Source of the DNA: an uncultured bacterium | Lineage (GTDB): Bacteria; Bacillota_I; Bacilli_A; RF39; UBA660 | Length of the DNA stretch: 37,342 nucleotides | Direction: 5' to 3' | Assembly (NCBI GenBank): GCA_946643435.1 | Contig: CAMPCD010000009.1 | Location: 1 to 37,342 of the forward strand | Shown: positions 1 to 7,676 of the stretch, in pieces | Layout of the letters: the number at the start of each line of letters is the position of its first letter | How positions within the stretch are numbered: position 1 is the stretch's first letter | Notes under the pieces: generated by a model | Told to the model about the DNA's origin: nothing | The model's database searches: none | What the model saw: only the letters and a program-made list of their open reading frames with translations | Position numbers and translations under genes: made by a program

Positions 1-1388
1 ACTGGTACACTTTGTTGTTGTACTGGTTGAGGAACTGCTGCATTAGATAAATCTAATGTAGTAACAACTGAAGTCTTTTTATTCTTATACATATCTAAGA
101 CCTCTTCTGTTTCAATAGGTTTAGCAGTATTGTTTAAATCAATAGTATTAATACTACCTTCTATATTTACTCCACTTCCTGCATCAGGTATTTGATTAGT
201 ATCTAATTTTTTACCATAATTTACTTTTGTTTTATCTCCTTTAATTCTTAATAAAGGATCATTTTTATTCTTTTGATTAGTTTTAATAATTAGTAATATT
301 ACTAAAGCAATAGCTAATGTAATTAATCCACCAAATATAAGAGGTTTATAATCTCTAGGTGGTGCATCTTTTTGTACATGAATCATATATACCATGGAAT
401 TAGAACCATCTTTAGATGTGACTGTTATTTTAACAGTATCACCATTCTTAATATTATCTGTACTAGTTATTACAATATTAGCTTCATCATTAGTAGCTAC
501 TGCATTGACAGTTAAATAGTTTATATCATATGTAGCATGAATATTATAATCATATATAACTGGTTCAAAATTAATATCAAAACCATTTATAGATAAACTC
601 TTTAAAGAGGCATCTTTTTCAGGATAATATATTTCTTCTCCTCTTTTTAATCTTGTTACATTTAATGTATAACATGTTTCAGTACCATCTAAAGCTGTTA
701 CATATATATCTATAACATTTAATCCTATAGCTAACTTTTGTGAACCTTCTATTCTATATGTAGAATTTTCATTGTTAGGTACAATATGTAGATTTAATTC
801 TTCTACTTCAAATAAAACTGATAAATCATATTGAGTTTTGAATTGAGAAAAAACAAAGTCTAAGTTCTCATCACTTATAAGTTTTAATCTTGAATCAGGA
901 TTATCAGTTCTTCTTGGTTTTGTATCTACAACAACTGGCGCTTCTTCATGATATGCAACAATTTGAATTAAAGGACTTCTTAATACTTCAGTGAAAGCAT
1001 CTCTATTATCATCTAAAAAATGATACTTAAAGTTATCCATTATGATAGAAGCAGATGTTGATGTCTCACTTTGAGTTGTTACCTCACATGTATATGTAAC
1101 TAGGTTTTCACTTGTTGGAGTACCTGTTAAAGAAAAACCATACTCATCACTTTTATTCTTAACTGTTAAGCCATCAGCATAACCAGATACCTTACATGAT
1201 ATATTCGATATAGATTTAGGATCAATACTTCCTGATAATTCATCGTATGTTTTATTATATTCACCTACAATATTACATGTAAAAGTATTTGGATATGTAT
1301 GTGGTCCCGTAGGACACACAAATTCATATGCTTTTATGTTAATTGGAATAATAAAAATTGTTAACAAAATATATTTAATATACTTCAT
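1..1388 (-). CDS. Membrane-anchored protein with two cadherin-like beta-sandwich domains (3' end outside window)
   Basis: The frame is open from the ATG at 1388 to the window edge (462 codons and two bases), so the C-terminus is missing. Residues 1-20 form a signal peptide ending in NIKA. A Cys-containing region (about 21-110) follows, then two repeats resembling the cadherin-like beta-sandwich family PF12733 at about 168-246 and 262-339; both have the DG-x-Y/Y-x-V ending (LDGTETCY, KDGSNSMVY). A single membrane helix lies at about 348-368, followed by a polar cytoplasmic tail of more than 90 residues ending in a Q/P-rich stretch. The predicted topology is outside-membrane-inside, so it is probably a surface or envelope protein. 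The ribosome site AGGGG lies six bases before the ATG. It is downstream of leuS but separated by a terminator. Function is unknown; the domain call rests on pattern only. Confidence 0.75.
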   Translation of the reverse strand, partial: MKYIKYILLTIFIIPINIKAYEFVCPTGPHTYPNTFTCNIVGEYNKTYDELSGSIDPKSISNISCKVSGYADGLTVKNKSDEYGFSLTGTPTSENLVTYTCEVTTQSETSTSASIIMDNFKYHFLDDNRDAFTEVLRSPLIQIVAYHEEAPVVVDTKPRRTDNPDSRLKLISDENLDFVFSQFKTQYDLSVLFEVEELNLHIVPNNENSTYRIEGSQKLAIGLNVIDIYVTALDGTETCYTLNVTRLKRGEEIYYPEKDASLKSLSINGFDINFEPVIYDYNIHATYDINYLTVNAVATNDEANIVITSTDNIKNGDTVKITVTSKDGSNSMVYMIHVQKDAPPRDYKPLIFGGLITLAIALVILLIIKTNQKNKNDPLLRIKGDKTKVNYGKKLDTNQIPDAGSGVNIEGSINTIDLNNTAKPIETEEVLDMYKNKKTSVVTTLDLSNAAVPQPVQQQSVP

Positions 1389-1412
1389 AACATACCCCTA
1401 TTCTTCATGATA

Positions 1413-1421
1413 ATTTTAGCA
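1413..1421 (-). promoter_or_regulatory. Extended -10 promoter for the cadherin-like protein gene
   Basis: The minus strand reads TGCTAAAAT, an extended -10 element about 25 bases before the ATG and just after the leuS terminator. No good -35 box is visible, which is normal for extended -10 promoters. Prediction by eye. Confidence 0.35.
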
Positions 1422-1429
1422 TATTTGGA

Positions 1430-1460
1430 TAAAAAAAGGAATAGAATTACTTCTATCCTT
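1430..1460 (-). terminator. Rho-independent terminator of leuS
   Basis: Hairpin AAGGATAGAA/TTCTATTCCTT (one bulge, GTAA loop) followed by seven T on the minus strand. The leuS stop codon lies inside the hairpin. Confidence 0.85.
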
Positions 1461-3876
1461 TTACTACTATGTTAACTATTTTACCTTTAATAACTATAAC
1501 TTTAACTATTTCTTTTCCTTCAGTAAACTTCATTACATTCTCATGACTTAGAGCTTTTTCTTTAATAGAATCTTCTTCTTCATCTTGAGATATTTCAATT
1601 GTACCTCTTAGTTTACCATTTACTTGTACACCAATAGAAATAGTATCATCTATAGTCTTAGCTTCATCATATGTTGGCCAAGGTTCAAATGCTATTGTTT
1701 TATCATGGCCTAGTATTTCCCACATTTCTTCAGTTATATGAGGACATATTGGATTTAATAATTTAACAAATCCTTCAGCATATTCTTTAGGTAAAACATC
1801 TTCTTTATATACAGCATTCATGAATACCATCATTTCAGAGATAGCTGTATTAAATCCTAATTGTTCAAAATCATTAGTTACTTTTTTAACCATCTTATTG
1901 TATGGAACTTCAAGATTTTTATTTTCTTCATCTTTTACTTTTCCATCCTCAGTTATAGCTCTCCAAACTCTATCTAGGAATTTACGAGCTCCTTCTACAC
2001 CTTGATTACTCCAAGGTTTAGATGCTTCAAGTGGTCCCATGAACATTTCATATAATCTTAATGTATCTGCACCATATTGAGCAACTACATCAGATGGATT
2101 AACTACGAATTCAGGGAATCTTTTACCCATCTTAATACCATTTGATCCAAGTATCATACCTTGATGAACTAGTTTCTTAAATGGTTCTTTAACAGGAGAC
2201 AATCCTTTATCATATAGATAATTATTCCAAATTCTTGAATACATTAGATGACCTACTGCATGTTCAGGTCCACCAATATATAAGTCTACTGGCATCCAAT
2301 GTTTAAGTAATTCTTGATTTGCAAATTCTTTATCATTATGTGGATCGATATATCTTAGGAAATACCAAGATGATCCTGCAGATCCAGGCATAGTAGATGT
2401 TTCTCTTATACCTTTAATTCCATTTTTATCATAATGTTTCCATTCTTCTGCATTTTCAAGTGGAGCTTTTCCATTATGGCCTTGATAATCATCAAGTACA
2501 GGAAGTTCTACTGGTAGTTCTTCATCAGGTAAGATATAGTCTTTACCATCATCACCATGTACTATAGGTACAGGTTCTCCCCAGTATCTTTGTCTTGCAA
2601 ATATCCACTCTCTAAATTTATAGTTAACTGTACGTCTAGCAATACCTTCATTAACTAATTTATCAGTTATTTTTTCTTTTGCTTCTTCTACAGTTAATCC
2701 TGTAAATTCTTCAGAATTAATTAATTTACATCCTTTTCCAAGATAATCATATTTTTCAAATGCTTGTTTAGTTATATCTCCACCTTCAATAACTTCAATT
2801 ATTTCAAGGTTATGTTCTTTTGCATATTCAAAATCTCTTTGATCATGAGCAGGAACAGCCATAACTGCACCAGTACCATAATCACCTAATACGAAGTCAC
2901 CTAAGAAGATTGGTACTTCTTCTCCGTTAATTGGATTAATAGCTTTAACACCTTTAACTTCTACACCAGATTTACCTTTATTTAATTCAGTTCTATCCAT
3001 TGCAGACTTCTTAGCTGTTTCATCTATATAAGCTTGTACTTCTTCTTTATTTTCAACTCTAGGCATTAATTCTTGAATTAGTTTTCCGTCTGGTGCAATA
3101 ACAAAGAATGTTATACCATATACTGTTTCAATACATGTAGTAAATATTGAGAATTTACCACCACCAGCAATATTAACATCCATTTCAACACCAGTTGATT
3201 TACCTATCCAATTTCTTTGCATCTCTTTAGTTGAAGCTGGCCAATCAATTTCATCTAATCCTTCTAGTAATCTTTCAGCAAACTTAGGTTGATCAATACA
3301 AAGTTGTTTCATATTCTTACGAACAACTGGGAATCCACCTCTTTCACTCTTACCATCAATTACTTCATCATTAGATAATACTGTACCTAATTCTTCACAC
3401 CAGTTAACTGGCATATCAACATATTTAGCATATCCATCATTGTATAATTGCTTGAATATCCATTGAGTCCATTTATAGTATGATGGATCAGATGTTGCAA
3501 TACATCTATCCCAATCATAATCAAATCCTAATTCTCTCAATTGTTTAGAGAATGTTTCAATATTCTTTTGAGTAAATCCATCAGGATGATTACCTGTTTG
3601 AACAGCATATTGTTCAGCAGGTAAACCAAATGAATCATATCCCATTGGATGTAATACATTATACCCTTGCATTCTCTTCATACGTGATATTATATCTGTT
3701 GCAGTATATCCTTCTGGATGTCCAGCATGTAGACCGACTCCAGATGGATATGGGAACATATCTAGTGCATAGAATTTAGGCTTTGAGAAATCCCAAATAT
3801 CAGTCTTGAATGTTTGATGCTCTTTCCAATATTCTTGCCACTTCTTTTCAATTTTTCTTGTTTGTTCTATTTCCAT
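1453..3876 (-). CDS. leuS: Leucyl-tRNA synthetase
   Basis: Class I cytoplasmic enzyme that charges tRNA-Leu using ATP. The 807-residue length and motif order are those of bacterial LeuRS: PYPSG-GLHAGH (HIGH box, residues 43-53), the GYDSFGLPAEQYA block (79-91), the CP1 editing domain (about 230-420, with YGTGAVMAVPAHDQRD at 333-348), and GADTLRLYEMFMGP (602-615). Two motifs are unusual. The KMSKS loop reads KMGKR (582-586), and the threonine-rich editing peptide, normally TTRPDT, reads TTCIET (246-251), keeping its Thr residues but losing Arg and Asp. The upstream T-box leader with a UUA specifier confirms the substrate. The start ATG at 3876 has AAGAAGGA upstream. It is transcribed alone from its own promoter. 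Confidence 0.97.
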   Translation of the reverse strand: MEIEQTRKIEKKWQEYWKEHQTFKTDIWDFSKPKFYALDMFPYPSGVGLHAGHPEGYTATDIISRMKRMQGYNVLHPMGYDSFGLPAEQYAVQTGNHPDGFTQKNIETFSKQLRELGFDYDWDRCIATSDPSYYKWTQWIFKQLYNDGYAKYVDMPVNWCEELGTVLSNDEVIDGKSERGGFPVVRKNMKQLCIDQPKFAERLLEGLDEIDWPASTKEMQRNWIGKSTGVEMDVNIAGGGKFSIFTTCIETVYGITFFVIAPDGKLIQELMPRVENKEEVQAYIDETAKKSAMDRTELNKGKSGVEVKGVKAINPINGEEVPIFLGDFVLGDYGTGAVMAVPAHDQRDFEYAKEHNLEIIEVIEGGDITKQAFEKYDYLGKGCKLINSEEFTGLTVEEAKEKITDKLVNEGIARRTVNYKFREWIFARQRYWGEPVPIVHGDDGKDYILPDEELPVELPVLDDYQGHNGKAPLENAEEWKHYDKNGIKGIRETSTMPGSAGSSWYFLRYIDPHNDKEFANQELLKHWMPVDLYIGGPEHAVGHLMYSRIWNNYLYDKGLSPVKEPFKKLVHQGMILGSNGIKMGKRFPEFVVNPSDVVAQYGADTLRLYEMFMGPLEASKPWSNQGVEGARKFLDRVWRAITEDGKVKDEENKNLEVPYNKMVKKVTNDFEQLGFNTAISEMMVFMNAVYKEDVLPKEYAEGFVKLLNPICPHITEEMWEILGHDKTIAFEPWPTYDEAKTIDDTISIGVQVNGKLRGTIEISQDEEEDSIKEKALSHENVMKFTEGKEIVKVIVIKGKIVNIVVKG

Positions 3877-3896
3877 ATTAGTCCTTCTTTCTAAAT

Positions 3897-4089
3897 AAAA
3901 AAGGCCACGATATCTCCAAAGGACGAGAATATCGTGGTACCACCTTAATTACTTCTTATTATAATGATAAAGGTATTAAACCATCCACATCAGAAACCTA
4001 ATTCATAAATTACTTAACCATTCACTTACACCAACCGTGAACTCTCTTTAGGTATTTTCATTTACTACTACCTTTTCGTCATTTGCTTA
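3897..4089 (-). promoter_or_regulatory. T-box riboswitch (leucine) controlling leuS, with terminator
   Basis: The leader RNA carries the T-box consensus AAGGTGGTACCACG (3933..3946). Stem I has AGAGAG and GGTTGGTG elements near 4025-4045. A specifier-loop segment GAA-UUA-G places the codon UUA (Leu) at 3999..4001. The terminator stem CCACGATAT/ATATCGTGG with a U run lies at 3897..3937 and overlaps the 3' half of the T-box sequence, so antiterminator and terminator exclude each other. Uncharged tRNA-Leu (anticodon UAA) should promote read-through into leuS. Boundaries are approximate; the element class is clear. Confidence 0.95.
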
Positions 4090-4095
4090 AACTCG

Positions 4096-4124
4096 ATTAT
4101 ACTAAACTTCGGCCATATATTCAA
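4096..4124 (-). promoter_or_regulatory. Promoter of the leuS T-box leader
   Basis: Minus strand TTGAAT, 17-base spacer, TATAAT. The -35 box lies within the last codons of the upstream GH31 gene and the first base of the -10 box is also the last base of its TAG stop codon. Transcription would start near 4089, where the T-box begins. Confidence 0.75.
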
Positions 4125-6513
4125 GTAATTTTAAGAACAAGTTAATGTATTTATTAGATACACCTAACTTACTTAACTTACGTACAGCTATACGTTTTTG
4201 TTTAATCTCTGAATCACTTAATAATACTTTACCAATTTCTTCTTTAATCTTAGTTTGAATTGGTAAGTCATTTAAGATTGAATCAATATCATCATTAACT
4301 AATCTTAATGCATCTATTTCAATATCTTTACCCTTACATACAACAGTTATTTGTTTAATTGTTGATAATGAAGGTAAATCTACTACGAAATCATTATCAT
4401 CAACAAATGTTTGGATACCTTTTACTTTTTCAGTTCCACAATGAACACTTATTGAATCTGGTTCCTTAGTATTTCTAAATCTAATTCTATAAGCTCTATA
4501 ATCAGGAATAATACCTGACTTACCAGCTACAGGTCTAATTGTTACATTAAAATTATTCTTTTGATAAGTATAATCTATATCTGTAACAATAAAGAAACCT
4601 TTTTCATATAATGAAGATAAACCATCATCTTCATACATCTCATATGTACTTGAAGCACCAGGGAATACTTGTATTTCCATATTCTTTGGTGGTTTAGTAT
4701 CATTTAAATTCTTTTCATCTAGCATAGCTAAAGGAATAATAGTTCCTTGTTTAGCAAATACTGGATAATCTTCTCTTTTATAGAAAGCAGTATAACGCTT
4801 TCCTCCATTATATCTTTTACCATTAGTAAAGTCATACCAAATACCTTCAGGTAAGAATAATCTTAATATTGTTCTATCCATTACTTGTTCTGACTTAGTT
4901 GTAATTGGTGCAACTAATAAATTAGAACCAAAGTAATATTCATTTCTATATAATGGTTCATCATATATTTCAGGATATCTATAGTATAAAGGTTGTACTA
5001 AAGGTAAACCTGCTCTTGAATATCTATATGCTTCACTATAAAGATATGGTATTAATGAATGTCTTAATCTTAAGTATTGAGAAACTATAGATGATGTAGT
5101 AATATCCCATCTCCAAGGTTCTCTCTTATAGTATTTACCTTCATCAGCAGATAATCTTAATATTGGTGAGAAACAACCAAATTGTACAAATCTTGCATAT
5201 AACTCAGGATCTTCAATACCACCAGTAAATCCACCTATATCATTAGAGATCCATGATAAACCTAAATTTGATGCTGTTGAATTATATTGAGGCATCATTT
5301 TTAAGTTATTCCATGATACTAATGTTTCACCAGTATAAATAACTGGGTATCTATGTTGTGCAAGACCTGATGTTCTTGCAAATGTTATACCACGTCTATT
5401 TAATATTTGTTTAAAATCATTAAAATGATAATGTGTTAATGCTCTTAATGTAGTTAAATCATTAACATTATCATAGTTTAACCAGAAGAAATCAACACCA
5501 TAATTCATAAGTGGGTGTATTAAATAATCAAAATAAGCATTTAAAGTATTTGGATTAAATACATTAAATGGTAATACACCATTCTTATCTTCTTCTAATC
5601 CTGAAGCCTTCTTAAATGGTAAATAATAATCTTCTTTATTTGATATACCTTCTATAGGATTAATCTTTAAAGCTAATCTAACATTTTTACTATGTAAGAA
5701 TTCAGCTACTCTTTTTGGTCTTTTAATTAATTCAAGATTAAATGATAAACCAGATTTCATCTTACCATTCTTCTTATGCCAGTCATCACCTAACATTAAA
5801 ATTGATAATGGTATTTTATACTTATTAAATTGGAATACTAGTTTTTCTATATCTTTAGAATTATAAGGTATATTTCTATTCCACCATACGCCTAAAGCAT
5901 ATCTAGGAACTAAAGGTGGAAAACCAGTTAAAGTGAAATAATCTCTTAAAGCTGCACCAAAGTCTCTTTTATACATGAATACATATATATCCATACGTTT
6001 ATCATTTCTTTTTCCTAATGAACCATCTTCATTATAGATTAAAGAATTAGAATCATCTATTGAAGTAAAACCATCAGTAGAATATAAACCTTTACCGAAT
6101 CTAGTTTTACCATCTGCACCATCTAGTGAGTATGTTGTTCCACCAAAGTTTCTTACTTCTGGGTGGTTAACGTACCAATACTTATCTGTATCATTCAAAT
6201 CAATTCTTAAATATTGATCTGGAGATACTTTTGAACCTAATAAAGGTTGTTCTTTTTGATATGTAATAGTAAAGTATTCTGTCTTAATAGTTAAATATTT
6301 ACTATCTTCTTTTTGTTCAAATTTTACTGCAGGGAAATTTCTATTCATGACAAGTTCTGTTGGTCTATCTTCAAATTCACCTGTAAGTGAATATTCTAGT
6401 CTAACTAATAAAGGACTTAATATAGTAAATCTATATGTTTTACCTTTTATAACAGAACTACCTAAAGGTAATATCTTTTTATAATCCATTTTAAAATGTT
6501 CTTTAAGTGTCAT
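4102..6513 (-). CDS. Glycoside hydrolase family 31 protein with altered catalytic residues
   Basis: An 803-residue protein with the family 31 layout: N-terminal beta domain, TIM barrel starting near GVWWNRN, the NDIGGF block, and a C-terminal DUF5110-like beta region (about 650-740). A helical tail of about 60 residues is added. Family members are retaining alpha-glycosidases such as alpha-glucosidase and alpha-xylosidase. The nucleophile block, normally W-x-D-x-x-x, reads FWLNYDN with Asn at residue 346 (5478..5476). The acid/base block, normally TGDT, reads TGET with Glu at 396 (5328..5326). It may be inactive, a binding protein, or have a changed mechanism. The start is the ATG at 6513, preceded by GAGGGTGAT; the in-frame GTG at 6522 lies inside that ribosome site. 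No secretion signal is seen. Confidence 0.85.
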   Translation of the reverse strand: MTLKEHFKMDYKKILPLGSSVIKGKTYRFTILSPLLVRLEYSLTGEFEDRPTELVMNRNFPAVKFEQKEDSKYLTIKTEYFTITYQKEQPLLGSKVSPDQYLRIDLNDTDKYWYVNHPEVRNFGGTTYSLDGADGKTRFGKGLYSTDGFTSIDDSNSLIYNEDGSLGKRNDKRMDIYVFMYKRDFGAALRDYFTLTGFPPLVPRYALGVWWNRNIPYNSKDIEKLVFQFNKYKIPLSILMLGDDWHKKNGKMKSGLSFNLELIKRPKRVAEFLHSKNVRLALKINPIEGISNKEDYYLPFKKASGLEEDKNGVLPFNVFNPNTLNAYFDYLIHPLMNYGVDFFWLNYDNVNDLTTLRALTHYHFNDFKQILNRRGITFARTSGLAQHRYPVIYTGETLVSWNNLKMMPQYNSTASNLGLSWISNDIGGFTGGIEDPELYARFVQFGCFSPILRLSADEGKYYKREPWRWDITTSSIVSQYLRLRHSLIPYLYSEAYRYSRAGLPLVQPLYYRYPEIYDEPLYRNEYYFGSNLLVAPITTKSEQVMDRTILRLFLPEGIWYDFTNGKRYNGGKRYTAFYKREDYPVFAKQGTIIPLAMLDEKNLNDTKPPKNMEIQVFPGASSTYEMYEDDGLSSLYEKGFFIVTDIDYTYQKNNFNVTIRPVAGKSGIIPDYRAYRIRFRNTKEPDSISVHCGTEKVKGIQTFVDDNDFVVDLPSLSTIKQITVVCKGKDIEIDALRLVNDDIDSILNDLPIQTKIKEEIGKVLLSDSEIKQKRIAVRKLSKLGVSNKYINLFLKLLEYMAEV

Positions 6514-6536
6514 AAGAATCACCCTCTTACCCTATT

Positions 6537-6565
6537 ATTATCAAAATAATTTTAACATAATACAA
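6537..6565 (-). promoter_or_regulatory. Probable promoter of the GH31 gene
   Basis: Minus strand TTGTAT, 17-base spacer, GATAAT, just downstream of the preceding gene's terminator and about 25 bases before the start codon. Confidence 0.5.
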
Positions 6566-6595
6566 TAAAAAAAGATATAGTTTTAACTATATCTT
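6564..6595 (-). terminator. Rho-independent terminator of the 221-residue protein gene
   Basis: Perfect 11-base inverted repeat AAGATATAGTT/AACTATATCTT with a T run on the minus strand, immediately after the stop at 6603. Confidence 0.85.
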
Positions 6596-6602
6596 CTTAT
6601 AA

Positions 6603-7268
6603 CTATTTAGTTTTGCTTTCACTTTCTTGAACATCTTCAAATTCTTGTTCATAACAAGCTATTATATATTGAGCTTGAACCATTTTTTCAAATTGTCTAT
6701 CTAATTTATTTCTACATGCATTGGCTCTTACTTCTAATCTTTGAGATAATTCTTCATTAATCTTATCGCTCATTTTAGCTACTTCAGGTTCAACATCTTC
6801 AGTATAATAGAATGGCACTTTCTTAGCTCTATCAAATGCTTCCATAAAGTTTTGATAATTTAATGCTGAGTAATCTGATGTTTGATAATCTTCATTTTCC
6901 TCAAAAGCAACACCAGTAACGGGATCTATGAAACAATGATTATCTTTATTATATTGTAGTATTATAGCACCTTCTTCTGCTAAAGGTGTATTCTCTGGAT
7001 CAATACAAAAATCTATATAAGCATTCTTACAACCAGCACCATGCATTACTCCTTTGTTATAAATAGCATATTTTGCTATTAAATCTAAATCTGAAGTGGA
7101 ATCAATGCTAGTATAACCATAACCAAGACCGTGATTACTAATACCTTTTTCAACTATATTATTCAAGTCTACTACATAGTATTCTCCATCAATCAATTCA
7201 TCATAATGTCTTTTAACGAAACTTTGATCCTCATCAACACAACCATAGGCATTTTTATCTACTGCCAT
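6603..7268 (-). CDS. Hypothetical protein, 221 residues
   Basis: I do not recognise this protein. It is acidic, soluble-looking, without a signal peptide or membrane helix. The N-terminal 150 residues are compact, with several aromatic and Gly residues (HGLGYGYTS, GVMHGAGCKNAYIDFC). The last 60 residues (about 160-221) are rich in Glu, Lys and Gln and look helical, possibly coiled coil. Four Cys (10, 101, 109, 119) are spread too loosely for an obvious metal site. Ribosome site AAGAGGG lies nine bases before the ATG. It has its own near-consensus promoter and terminator, so it is a single-gene transcript between the small-peptide locus and the GH31 gene. No function can be inferred. Confidence 0.8.
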   Translation of the reverse strand: MAVDKNAYGCVDEDQSFVKRHYDELIDGEYYVVDLNNIVEKGISNHGLGYGYTSIDSTSDLDLIAKYAIYNKGVMHGAGCKNAYIDFCIDPENTPLAEEGAIILQYNKDNHCFIDPVTGVAFEENEDYQTSDYSALNYQNFMEAFDRAKKVPFYYTEDVEPEVAKMSDKINEELSQRLEVRANACRNKLDRQFEKMVQAQYIIACYEQEFEDVQESESKTK

Positions 7269-7297
7269 ATTCTATACCCTCTTTCTTAATGATGCAT

Positions 7298-7326
7298 ATT
7301 ATAATGTATAACAATATATTCGTCAA
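7298..7326 (-). promoter_or_regulatory. Strong promoter of the 221-residue protein gene
   Basis: Minus strand TTGACG, 17-base spacer, TATAAT; start expected near 7291. It faces away from the plus-strand promoter at 7345..7373. Confidence 0.75.
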
Positions 7327-7344
7327 ATTAAAAAAAAGATATAG

Positions 7345-7373
7345 TTGTAAAGAATAATTATATATAATATAAT
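7345..7373 (+). promoter_or_regulatory. Plus-strand promoter for a small RNA
   Basis: TTGTAA, 17-base spacer, TATAAT on the plus strand. No long plus-strand gene follows; a hairpin lies about 40 bases after the expected start near 7380. It is the only clear plus-strand promoter I found in the window. Confidence 0.65.
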
Positions 7374-7379
7374 TTAGTT

Positions 7380-7455
7380 AGAGGATGCATCACCAAACTG
7401 ATGCTATTCCTTGTTGGTTGAAGCATCTAGTTTATACTAGATGCTTATTTTATTA
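7380..7455 (+). ncRNA. Putative small antisense-type RNA
   Basis: About 75 bases from the predicted start to a terminator-like hairpin. It contains one small internal stem (GCATCA/TGATGC, 7388..7405) and the 11-base palindrome at 7421..7446. It lies on the opposite strand and converges on the 23-codon ORF at 7547..7476, so a transcript of that ORF running past 7455 would be complementary to it. This geometry matches Bacillus type I systems where the antitoxin RNA overlaps the 3' end of the toxin mRNA (txpA/RatA, bsrG/SR4). It holds only a six-codon reading frame, so it is unlikely to be coding. Inference from promoter, hairpin and context. Confidence 0.5.
7421..7455 (+). terminator. Terminator-like hairpin of the plus-strand small RNA
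   Basis: Perfect 11-base stem AAGCATCTAGT/ACTAGATGCTT with a TTAT loop, followed by ATTTTATT on the plus strand. On the minus strand no T run follows, so it probably terminates only plus-strand transcription. Confidence 0.55.
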
Positions 7456-7475
7456 AACCAAAACCCCCTGATAGG

Positions 7476-7547
7476 TTATTTATATAGTATTAACAAAACA
7501 ATGATAATAACTAGAAAGAAAATGACTAAATCACTTCTTCTAAGCAT
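7476..7547 (-). CDS. Putative 23-residue hydrophobic peptide (type I toxin-like)
   Basis: The peptide starts MLRRSD, runs through an unbroken hydrophobic helix of about 15 residues (residues 7-21) and ends in YK. This is the general form of small membrane toxins of type I toxin-antitoxin loci. The ribosome site GAAAGGAGTGGTGAT lies just before the ATG and is very strong. Its GAAAGG pairs with CCTTTC eight bases earlier (TTTT loop), so the site could be hidden in a hairpin, as in Fst-type toxin mRNAs. The coding part can itself fold into a stem. An opposing small RNA lies immediately downstream. I cannot name a family. It could be chance, but an ideal ribosome site, membrane helix and convergent RNA together in an otherwise empty 400-base gap make that less likely. 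Confidence 0.5.
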   Translation of the reverse strand: MLRRSDLVIFFLVIIIVLLILYK

Positions 7548-7640
7548 TTATCACCACTCCTTTCAAAAGAAAGGAATAACATCTAGGCAATACACCCTCT
7601 AATACTATATATACAAGATTAATTCTTAAAATACGTGTGG

Positions 7641-7671
7641 AAAATAAAAAAATATGCTTTTTAGCATATTT
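7641..7671 (-). terminator. Rho-independent terminator of parE
   Basis: Stem AAATATGCT/AGCATATTT followed by TTTTTATTTT on the minus strand, directly after the parE stop. The plus-strand side is also followed by TTATTTTAT, so it may work in both directions. Confidence 0.8.
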
Positions 7672-7676
7672 TTATT

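Larger units (their letters stand above)
7378..7602. repeat. Long imperfect inverted repeat enclosing the small ORF
   Basis: The left arm 7378..7412 and the right arm 7571..7602 match when one is reverse-complemented, with 25 of 32 positions identical and one 3-base gap. Six of the seven mismatches are transitions of the kind that give G-U pairs in a minus-strand RNA. A minus-strand transcript could therefore pair its 5' and 3' ends almost completely. This suggests an RNA fold rather than a transposon end; no target duplication is seen. Confidence 0.6.

Noticed and set aside
7401-7421. Six-codon plus-strand ORF (MLFLVG) in the small RNA
   Set aside because: Too short, no ribosome site; the unit looks like an RNA rather than an mRNA.
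7378-7602. Small transposable element (MITE) with terminal inverted repeats
   Set aside because: No target-site duplication seen; the arms differ mainly by G-U-compatible changes on one strand, which points to RNA structure. Not fully excluded without other copies in the genome.
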